Below the pieces are notes generated by a model, which had not been told where the DNA came from, did not search any database, and was given only the letters and a program-made list of their open reading frames with translations. A DNA stretch of 10,705 bases from CAJCBL01 sp035298965 (lineage in GTDB: Bacteria; Verrucomicrobiota; Verrucomicrobiia; Opitutales; Opitutaceae). Shown here in pieces: positions 5,853 through 10,705 of this stretch. Each line of letters begins with the position of its first letter. Position 1 is the first letter of the stretch. The DNA is taken from the NCBI GenBank assembly GCA_035298965.1, contig DATGXO010000138.1:1-10705 (forward strand), in the 5' to 3' direction. The position numbers and the translations under genes were made by a program.

Positions 5853-8501
5853 ATGATCACCGCGATCTTCAAACGCGAACTCGCCGGCTATTTCCGCACG
5901 CCGCTCGCGTACGTCATTCTTGCCGTCTTCCTCGTGCTCGCGAGCGCCTGCTGCTTCTTCCTCGGCGGGTTCTTCGATTCGAACACGGCCTCGTTGCAAC
6001 CGTTCTTCCGTTACCTGCCGATCCTCTTCCTGTTCCTCGTACCCGCCGTCGGCATGCGCCTCTGGGCCGAGGAGCGTCGCGGCGGCACGATCGAGCTGCT
6101 CTTCACGCTTCCGATCACGCCCGTGCAGGCGGTGCTCGGGAAGTTTCTCGCCGGCTGGCTCTTCCTCGCGCTCGCCGTGCTGCTCACGTTCCCGCTCGTG
6201 CTGACCGTCGCGTATCTCGGCTCGCCCGACTGGGGCGTGATCGCCGGCAGCTACCTCGGCGGCGTCCTGCTCGCCGGCGCGTACCTCGCGATCGCCTCGC
6301 TCATGTCGGCGCTCACGAAAAACCAGGTCGTGGCGTTCGTGCTCGGGTTCGCCGTCTCGCTGGGCTTCGTGCTCGTGGGCTTCAGCCTGTTCTCCGAGCT
6401 GCTCGCCGGCTGGGGCCTGCCGGCTGCGTTCATCGAGTGGCTCACCAACTTCGGTTTCATGCCGCACTACGAGTCGATCACGCGCGGTCTCGTCGACCTG
6501 CGCAGCGTGGTGTACTTCCTCTCGCTCACCGGCTTCGCGCTGTTCCTCAACGTCGTCGCGATCGAGCGCGGCACCGGCCGCCGCAGCGTCGTCGTGGGCC
6601 TGCTCGTCGCCGCGCTGGTGCTGGTCAACTATCTCGCCGGCGCCGCCCACCTGCGGGCCGATCTCACCGCCGACCGCACCTTCACGCTCTCCGCCGGCAC
6701 GCGCAGCCTGCTCGCGAAGATCGAGGAGCCGATCGCGTTGCGCTTCTATTTCAGCCGATCGCTCCGTGAGAATCCGCGCCTCGCCTACATCAAGAACTAC
6801 GCGAACCGCGTCGAGGAGCTGCTCCGCCAGTACGTCGCCGCCTCCGGCGGGAAACTGAAGCTCGTCGTGACCGACCCGAAGCCCGACACGCCCGAGGAGG
6901 AGGCCGCCACGCGCTCGCGCATCACCGGCCAGGCGCTCGGCGACGGCACGAAACTCTTCTTCGGCCTCGTCGCCACGCAGGCCGATCAGGAGAAGGCGAT
7001 CGAGTTCTTCGCGCCCGACCGCGAATCGTTCCTCGAGTACGATCTCTCGAAGCTCATCCACTCCGTCCAGCTCGCCACCAAGCCCAAGCTCGGCCTGCTC
7101 ACCAGCCTGCCGCTGCGCGCCACCGGTTTCAGCATGCCCGGCATGCCGCGCGAACAGGGGCAGGTCGTCGCCGAAGAATGGGCACTCAACTTCGAGATCG
7201 TCGAGATCCAGCCCACCGCCACCGAGCTGCCCGCCGGGCTCGACGCTCTCGCCGTGATCCACCCGCAGAACGTCGTCGAGCCCCTCCTCTTCGCGATCGA
7301 CCAGTTCGTGCTCGCCGGCAAACCGCTCTTCCTCGCGCTCGACCCGAGCTCGCGCCACTTCGCCGCGCAGGGCCGCCAGATGCAGATGTACGGCGGCCAG
7401 GCACAAAACGTCTCCTCCGCCCTCCCGCGCCTGCTCGACGCCTGGGGCGTGACCTTCGATGCGAAGCGCCTCGTCGGCGACCTCGATCTCGCCTACCTCG
7501 CGCGCACACAGGACGGCACGACCAGCATGCCCGTGTGGATCGGCCTGCGAGGAGAAAACCTCGCCAAGGATTTCGTGCCCGGGAACTCCATTAAAGACCT
7601 GCTGCTGCTCGAAGCCGGCTCGTTCACGCTCAACTCGCCTGCCGGCCTCGAAGCCACGCCGGTCCTCCAGACCAGCACGCGTAGCGGCGAACTCGACGCC
7701 TTCCTGCTCCAGTTCGGCCAAGGCACCGACCTCTCGCGCCAGCTCAAACCCGACGGCAAAACGCGCGTGCTCGCCGCCATGCTTCGCGGCACCTTCAAGA
7801 CCGCGTTCCCCGATGGCGCACCGAAGCCCGCCGAGCCGGCCAAGCCCAACGCCAACGCCAACGCCACCGCCGCCGCCGCCGCCCCGAAACCCGAAACCCA
7901 AAACGCGAAACCAGCCACGTCAGCGGCCACGCCCGCACTCGCGACCTCCGCGCAACCCGGCCTCGTGTTCCTCATCGGCGACACCGACTGGCTGCTCGAC
8001 GAGTCGTCGCTCGACACGCGTTACCGCAGCGCCGGGATCGTGATGCCGTTCAACGACAACCTCGCCTTCGCGACCAACGTCATGGATTTCCTCGGCGGCA
8101 GCCGCGACCTCATCGGCCTCCGCGGCAAGGGCACTTCGCAGCGCCCCTTCGAGGTGATCCGCCAGATGGAGCTCGTCGCACAAGCCGAGTACCAGGACCG
8201 GCTCGACGAACTCGATGGCCGCCTGCGCTCCGTGCAGCAGCGCCTCTCCGAGCTGCTCCAAAACCAAAAGGACCAGACGCGCCTCGTCGCCACGCCCGAG
8301 ATGCAGACCGAGATCGAGAAGTTCCGTGTCGAAGAAGCGGCGATGAAGTCCGAGCGCCGCGCGATCCGCCTCTCGCTGCGCGAAGGCATCGAGCGTCTCC
8401 AAAACACGCTCATCGCCCTCAACCTGCTCGCCGTGCCCGCGTTCGTCGCGATCGGCGGCGTCTGGTTCTTCCAACGCCGCACCAAGCGCCAGCGCGCCTG
8501 A
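5853..8501 (+). CDS. Fused GldF-GldG protein: ABC-2 permease plus GldG auxiliary domain
   Basis: An 882-residue chain joining two proteins that are often separate. Residues 1-240 are an ABC-2 permease with six likely helices (about 17-40, 52-71, 97-123, 129-153, 158-182, 218-236) and the family phrase AEERRGGTIELLFTLPI (72-88). Residues 244-882 are GldG-like (ABC-type auxiliary, PF09822-type). They comprise a signal-anchor helix at 246-266, then HLRADLTADRTFTLSAGTRS (266-285), a large extracytoplasmic region, a coiled-coil-like stretch at 775-850 and a final helix at 853-873 followed by a basic tail. The junction ERGTGRR (238-244) is seamless, with no stop or frameshift. An Ala/Pro/Asn-rich linker at 653-702, encoded by simple repeats, interrupts the GldG part just before GLVFLIGDTDW (703-713). 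With the ATPase upstream it should form an exporter-like membrane complex. Substrate unknown. Confidence 0.9.
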   Translation: MITAIFKRELAGYFRTPLAYVILAVFLVLASACCFFLGGFFDSNTASLQPFFRYLPILFLFLVPAVGMRLWAEERRGGTIELLFTLPITPVQAVLGKFLAGWLFLALAVLLTFPLVLTVAYLGSPDWGVIAGSYLGGVLLAGAYLAIASLMSALTKNQVVAFVLGFAVSLGFVLVGFSLFSELLAGWGLPAAFIEWLTNFGFMPHYESITRGLVDLRSVVYFLSLTGFALFLNVVAIERGTGRRSVVVGLLVAALVLVNYLAGAAHLRADLTADRTFTLSAGTRSLLAKIEEPIALRFYFSRSLRENPRLAYIKNYANRVEELLRQYVAASGGKLKLVVTDPKPDTPEEEAATRSRITGQALGDGTKLFFGLVATQADQEKAIEFFAPDRESFLEYDLSKLIHSVQLATKPKLGLLTSLPLRATGFSMPGMPREQGQVVAEEWALNFEIVEIQPTATELPAGLDALAVIHPQNVVEPLLFAIDQFVLAGKPLFLALDPSSRHFAAQGRQMQMYGGQAQNVSSALPRLLDAWGVTFDAKRLVGDLDLAYLARTQDGTTSMPVWIGLRGENLAKDFVPGNSIKDLLLLEAGSFTLNSPAGLEATPVLQTSTRSGELDAFLLQFGQGTDLSRQLKPDGKTRVLAAMLRGTFKTAFPDGAPKPAEPAKPNANANATAAAAAPKPETQNAKPATSAATPALATSAQPGLVFLIGDTDWLLDESSLDTRYRSAGIVMPFNDNLAFATNVMDFLGGSRDLIGLRGKGTSQRPFEVIRQMELVAQAEYQDRLDELDGRLRSVQQRLSELLQNQKDQTRLVATPEMQTEIEKFRVEEAAMKSERRAIRLSLREGIERLQNTLIALNLLAVPAFVAIGGVWFFQRRTKRQRA
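7848..7910 (+). repeat. Trinucleotide and heptanucleotide repeats inside the GldFG gene
   Basis: Positions 7848-7883 are three AAC-GCC pairs, an ACC-GCC pair and four more GCC codons, encoding Asn-Ala and poly-Ala. They are followed without a gap by four 7-nt units at 7883-7910: CCCGAAA, CCCGAAA, CCCAAAA, CGCGAAA. The heptamers encode PKPETQNAKP. Both tracts fall within the low-complexity linker, where length change would be tolerated if it kept the frame. Confidence 0.8.
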
Positions 8502-8511
8502 GCTGAACGTA

Positions 8512-8534
8512 TCGAAACGCGCCAAGCGTTTCGA
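8512..8534. repeat. Intercistronic 9-bp perfect hairpin
   Basis: TCGAAACGC (8512-8520) pairs perfectly with GCGTTTCGA (8526-8534) across GCCAA. It begins 10 nt after the GldFG stop and lies 46 nt before the DUF4340 start. The following sequence is C/T-rich but has no T-run, so read-through into the next gene is expected. It could tune relative expression by stabilising the upstream message. Confidence 0.7.
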
Positions 8535-8580
8535 CCTCCGCCCTCTCGCCTTTCCCCTTTCTCCTCCAGTCTCGTCTCCC

Positions 8581-9804
8581 ATGAAGCTCAAGCCTCTCGC
8601 CCTCGTCGTCGCACTCCTCGCGATCGCCGCCGGCATCGTCTTCTGGCAGAATCACCGCACCGTCGCCGATCCTTCCGCCGACCCGCGCGTCGGCCGACCG
8701 CTCGTCGCCGCCGAAAACCTCGCCGCGCTCCGCGGCGTGCGCGTGGTCTCCGGCGGCCAGTCCGTGCTCGTCGCCGCCGATGCCGCCGGCGACCAATGGA
8801 ACGTGCCCGACTACTTCGGGCTTCCCGCGGATTTCGGCAAACTCGTCACCCTGATCGAGTCGCTCCGCTCCGCGAAGATCTCGCGTTTCGTCACCGCCCA
8901 ACCCGAGCGGCTCGAGCGTCTCGGTTTCGCCGGTGATCTCGTCGAGCTCCGCGGCGCCGACGCCAAGCCGCTGCTCACGCTCCACCTCGGGAAAACCGCC
9001 GAGAACGGCGGCCGCTTCGTGCGCTTCGACGACGAGAAGAAGGCCTACCTCGTCGAACTCGAGGCCTGGCTCGACGCCGTCCCCAAAAACTGGGCCCGCA
9101 GCCAGCTCCTCGACGTGAAACCGGAAGCCGTCGCCAGCCTCGAGTTCCGTTTCGCCGACGGCACCACGCTCGTCGCCCAGCGCAACGCCGACGCCACCGG
9201 TTGGACCGCCGCCGCCCTCCCCGCCGGCAAAATCCTGAACGCCTCCGCGATCGACACCACCCTCACTCAGCTCACCGCGCTGCGTTTCACTGATACGACC
9301 GAGCCCACCACGCCCGACGCCGTGGCCGCCCGCGAGCACGCAAAGTCCGTCGTCGTCACCCTCAAGGATGGCACGAGCTACACCGTCGCCCTCGGTCGCC
9401 GCCCGGCACCGCCGGCCCCGGTCGCCGCCGCAAAACCTGCCACGCCGGCTTCCAGCACCATCTCCGCCACCACGGCCCCGATCACCATCGGACCCGACGG
9501 CAAACCGCAAGTCGTCGAGGCCGCAGAGTCGGCATCCGGCACCGCCAACGAACTCGAAACCCAAAACCCGGAACCCGAAACCGCCGCAGCCGAGCCCACT
9601 CCCGCGCCCGGCCCGGTCTTCGCCTTCATCACCTCGAACCGCGACAGCGACCCGCTCAACGCGCTCATGCAGAAGCGCGCGTTCCAGATCGGCGAATGGA
9701 TCCTCAACAACCTCCCCGCCGACCGCGCCGCGTTGCTGCAGGACCAGCCCGCGCTGCCCCCGACCGCGCCCGCAACTGCCCCGGCCACCGCACCCGCTCC
9801 GTGA
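8581..9804 (+). CDS. DUF4340 domain membrane-anchored protein
   Basis: A 407-residue protein with an N-terminal membrane anchor (basic KLKP, then hydrophobic 6-22) and a large region predicted outside the cytoplasm. The pattern fits DUF4340: an early ENLAALRGVRVVSGGQ strand pair (45-60), WNVPDYFGLPADFGKLVTLI (73-92) containing the typical W-x-hxxP then (D/A)xxxhxxLhxxL, RLGF (113-116), and LTLHLGKTAENGGRFVRF (132-149). DUF4340 genes commonly follow GldG-type genes and are thought to work with them; no biochemical function is known. An Ala/Pro/Thr-rich linker (275-345) interrupts the second half and ends in PGPVFAFITSNRD (343-355), before a conserved-looking tail and a PAT-repeat end (392-407). 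The start ATG directly precedes the anchor. It is separated by 79 nt and one hairpin from the GldFG gene and is the last gene of the operon. Confidence 0.85.
   Translation: MKLKPLALVVALLAIAAGIVFWQNHRTVADPSADPRVGRPLVAAENLAALRGVRVVSGGQSVLVAADAAGDQWNVPDYFGLPADFGKLVTLIESLRSAKISRFVTAQPERLERLGFAGDLVELRGADAKPLLTLHLGKTAENGGRFVRFDDEKKAYLVELEAWLDAVPKNWARSQLLDVKPEAVASLEFRFADGTTLVAQRNADATGWTAAALPAGKILNASAIDTTLTQLTALRFTDTTEPTTPDAVAAREHAKSVVVTLKDGTSYTVALGRRPAPPAPVAAAKPATPASSTISATTAPITIGPDGKPQVVEAAESASGTANELETQNPEPETAAAEPTPAPGPVFAFITSNRDSDPLNALMQKRAFQIGEWILNNLPADRAALLQDQPALPPTAPATAPATAPAP
9553..9580 (+). repeat. Heptanucleotide repeat inside the DUF4340 gene
   Basis: Four 7-nt units, CTCGAAA, CCCAAAA, CCCGGAA, CCCGAAA, encode LETQNPEPET in the Ala/Pro-rich linker. 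The tract shares 13 identical nt (CGAAACCCAAAAC) and the same reading frame with the heptamer tract at 7883-7910 in the preceding gene, giving ETQN in both proteins. Confidence 0.8.
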
Positions 9805-9812
9805 CTATAGGC

Positions 9813-9872
9813 CAGGTCGTCGACCTGACCCCTTCGTCGTGTTCCGATGGTGGGGCGGGCTTTACGCCCGCC
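9813..9872. repeat. Two hairpins after the DUF4340 gene
   Basis: CAGGTCG (9813-9819) and CGACCTG (9821-9827) form a 7-bp palindrome around a single T, 8 nt after the stop. GGCGGGC (9854-9860) pairs with GCCCGCC (9866-9872) across TTTAC. The second hairpin is related in motif (GGCGGG...CCCGCC) to one at 1732-1752. Both look like dispersed intergenic repeats. No T-run follows either, so terminator function is doubtful. The remaining sequence to about 10012 shows no gene. Confidence 0.6.
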
Positions 9873-10012
9873 AAAGTGCTGGATCTGTACGCGCCACCCG
9901 CCCCCCGCCTTTCTCCATCCCGCTACTTGCCAACCGTCCGGGCACCTGCCACGTTCCGCGGCCCTGTTCTTTGATTGGCGCACTAGCCAGTCCCCCAGCC
10001 ATGGTCCTCCGC

Positions 10013-10055
10013 TTTGGAATTTGGACCTTGGCCCTTTGGAATTTTCCGTTTTCGG
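10013..10055. repeat. Degenerate heptanucleotide tract abutting tmRNA
   Basis: Successive units of about 7 nt: TTTGGAA, TTTGGAC, CTTGGCC, CTTTGGAA, TTTTCCG, TTTTCGG. On the minus strand they read as CCGAAAA-like units, resembling the CCCGAAA heptamers found in the two genes upstream. The tract runs directly into the first bases of mature tmRNA. No convincing -35/-10 pair was found in or before it. Confidence 0.5.
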
Positions 10056-10408
10056 GGGTGTTCTGGATTCGACCCTTGGTCGGAGTGCAGCGCTGCACGT
10101 CGAGGTTGGCCGTTTCCTCGTTAATCCGCGGCCAAAAAACTAAGTGGCACCTACGAAGAAATGCCCCTGGCTGCTTAATTAAAGCAACCACGCGTCACCG
10201 GCGACACCTGCTAGCCGGATGATGCGACGACAGCAGGCATAGCGCGAGGGGGCGTCAATGGCCCTCGCGTCGTATCTTCATCCAGCGGCTGGCCGTCGTT
10301 TTGCCCGTCCGGGAGCGCAACGACGGCGAGATTAAACTCGGGCTAAACGTGTAGATGTGTTGTGCGAAGGTCAGGGGCACGCGGGTTCAAATCCCGCCAC
10401 CTCCACCA
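10054..10408 (+). ncRNA. ssrA: Transfer-messenger RNA (tmRNA, SsrA), one-piece
   Basis: A 355-nt RNA that rescues stalled ribosomes by acting first as alanine tRNA and then as mRNA for a degradation tag. The 5' end (GGGGGTGTTCTGGATTCGAC) is the classic tmRNA start. The acceptor stem pairs 10054-10060 with 10398-10404 over 7 bp, followed by A and an encoded CCA. The third pair is G-U, the alanine identity element. The T-arm is GCGGG/CCCGC (10381-10385/10393-10397) with loop TTCAAAT. Pseudoknot 1 is visible: CGAGG (10101-10105) with CCTCG (10116-10120), and TTGGCC (10106-10111) with GGCCAA (10130-10135). The tag frame is at 10146-10178. Later pseudoknots were not fully resolved. The whole gene is contiguous, not circularly permuted. 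It is probably co-transcribed with the tRNA downstream. Confidence 0.96.
10146..10178 (+). other. tmRNA tag-peptide reading frame (GTYEEMPLAA)
   Basis: Ten codons from GGC at 10146 to the TAA at 10176-10178 encode GTYEEMPLAA, preceded in the cell by the alanine carried on tmRNA. The C-terminal LAA is the usual protease recognition end. The start was set by comparison with E. coli tmRNA: an A-rich single strand follows pseudoknot 1, an A lies at -4 from the resume codon (TAAGT just before GGC), and the tag has the common length of ten. A glycine resume codon also occurs in Bacillus subtilis. Stops are doubled (TAATTAA). Confidence 0.8.
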
Positions 10409-10419
10409 GTTTTCACATT

Positions 10420-10495
10420 GGGGTCATAGCTCAGTTGGAAGAGCACCTGCTTTGCAAGCAGGGGGTCGTCGGTTCGAACCCGTCTGGCTCCACCA
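10420..10495 (+). tRNA. tRNA-Ala(UGC)
   Basis: A 76-nt cloverleaf. The acceptor GGGGTCA (10420-10426) pairs with TGGCTCC (10485-10491); discriminator A and an encoded CCA end at 10495. The D-arm stem is GCTC/GAGC, the anticodon stem CCTGC/GCAGG, and the loop TTTGCAA with anticodon TGC at 10453-10455. The pair G3-U70 (10422/10489) is the alanine identity determinant. The T-stem GTCGG/CCGTC carries one U-U mismatch (10469/10483). It begins 11 nt after tmRNA ends. Confidence 0.97.
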
Positions 10496-10502
10496 ATTCC
10501 CG

Positions 10503-10545
10503 AAACGCCGGTCCGCGCCTGAAGAACGCGGGCCGGCGTTTTTTT
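10503..10545 (+). terminator. Strong Rho-independent terminator after tRNA-Ala
   Basis: ACGCCGGTCCGCG (10505-10517) pairs with CGCGGGCCGGCGT (10527-10539) over 13 bp with one G-U, around a 9-nt loop. Two A-T pairs extend the base. A run of seven T (10539-10545) follows. It starts 8 nt after the tRNA and should end an ssrA-tRNA-Ala transcript. It is the only classical intrinsic terminator seen in the window. Confidence 0.93.
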
Positions 10546-10632
10546 GTTCGGCGGAGACGTTTTTCAAAAACTGCTGGAGGAAACCGGCATGTTTCGCGCA
10601 TCGTGGATGGCGGGTGCGCTCGGGCCGGTGTC

Positions 10633-10705
10633 ATGTCGGTTTCGACGCACTGGGTCGCGCGCTCCATCTCCTCTCCACTTCGCGATGCGGTCCTCCGCCT
10701 CCAGC
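10633..10705 (+). CDS. Possible 5' end of an unidentified gene (uncertain)
   Basis: After the terminator the last 160 bases hold no identified gene. One candidate is an ATG at 10633 opening a frame MSVSTHWVARSISSPLRDAV with GC-rich third positions like the window's real genes, running off the edge. A competing plus-strand ATG at 10589 has a good GGAGG eight bases upstream, but its frame has poor GC3 and a Ser/Arg-rich product. A minus-strand frame ending at a TGA near 10566 (starting LEAEDRIAKW from the window edge) could instead be the 3' end of a gene arriving from the right. The sequence shown does not decide between them. Confidence 0.22.
   Translation, partial: MSVSTHWVARSISSPLRDAVLRLQ

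Noticed and set aside
7848..7910. Possible CRISPR-like or minisatellite array
   Set aside because: Units are 3 and 7 nt with no spacers, lie within a coding frame and encode a linker.
9805..10053. Short plus-strand open frames in the gap before tmRNA
   Set aside because: They run into the tmRNA or through hairpin repeats, have poor third-position GC bias and no recognisable product.
10128..10145. Alternative tmRNA resume codon GCG at 10128 giving a 16-residue tag
   Set aside because: These bases lie within the TTGGCC/GGCCAA helix of pseudoknot 1. The A-rich strand and the A at -4 place the resume codon at GGC 10146.
10381..10545. Integration (att) site at the tmRNA or tRNA 3' end
   Set aside because: tmRNA 3' ends are common integrase targets, but no duplicated 3' end and no integrase gene lie in the window; a native terminator follows.

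Overview
The window looks like chromosomal DNA from a GC-rich bacterium, most likely a Verrucomicrobiota member close to Opitutaceae. That placement is inference. It rests on the high GC with strong GC3 bias, the near absence of Shine-Dalgarno sites, the neighbouring ABC/GldG/DUF4340 gene set, and many short hairpin repeats in intergenic gaps. No plasmid, phage, transposase or CRISPR signature is visible.

Layout. (1) 1-710, minus strand: the 5' two-thirds of a GspF/PilC-type inner-membrane platform protein, cut by the window edge. (2) 832-1675, plus strand: a CDP-alcohol phosphatidyltransferase followed 10 nt later by a 71-residue YjfB-like motility-associated small protein starting with GTG. 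(3) 1676-1858: a convergent intergenic gap filled with hairpins and a dispersed-repeat fragment. (4) 1859-2782, minus strand: an EamA/DMT ten-helix transporter. (5) 2946-4783, plus strand: a PilT-family ATPase translationally coupled, through a GTGA overlap, to a nucleoside 2-deoxyribosyltransferase-like protein. (6) 4784-5059: an intergenic gap with two perfect hairpins. (7) 5060-9804, plus strand: an operon of a GldA-like ABC ATPase, a fused GldF-GldG protein (ABC-2 permease plus auxiliary domain in one chain) and a DUF4340 protein. (8) 9805-10053: an intergenic gap with two hairpins and a degenerate heptanucleotide tract. (9) 10054-10545: tmRNA (ssrA), then tRNA-Ala(UGC) 11 nt later, closed by one strong intrinsic terminator. 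(10) 10546-10705: unassigned, possibly the 5' end of another gene.

How the genes fit together. Three separate loci touch surface machinery: the GspF-like platform protein, the PilT-like motor and the YjfB-like protein. The ABC/GldFG/DUF4340 operon encodes a membrane complex whose ATPase should drive the permease half of the fusion, while the large extracytoplasmic GldG half and the membrane-anchored DUF4340 protein act outside the membrane. Its substrate is not known from the sequence. The RNA block supplies trans-translation (predicted encoded tag GTYEEMPLAA) and an alanine tRNA; both RNAs carry the G3-U70 alanine identity pair.

The most unusual signals are four-unit heptanucleotide repeats embedded in the same frame in Ala/Pro-rich linkers of two adjacent genes, the GldF-GldG fusion, the PilT/deoxyribosyltransferase coupling, and a different hairpin repeat after the 3' end of almost every plus-strand transcription unit. 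I found no clearly novel defence or mobile system.
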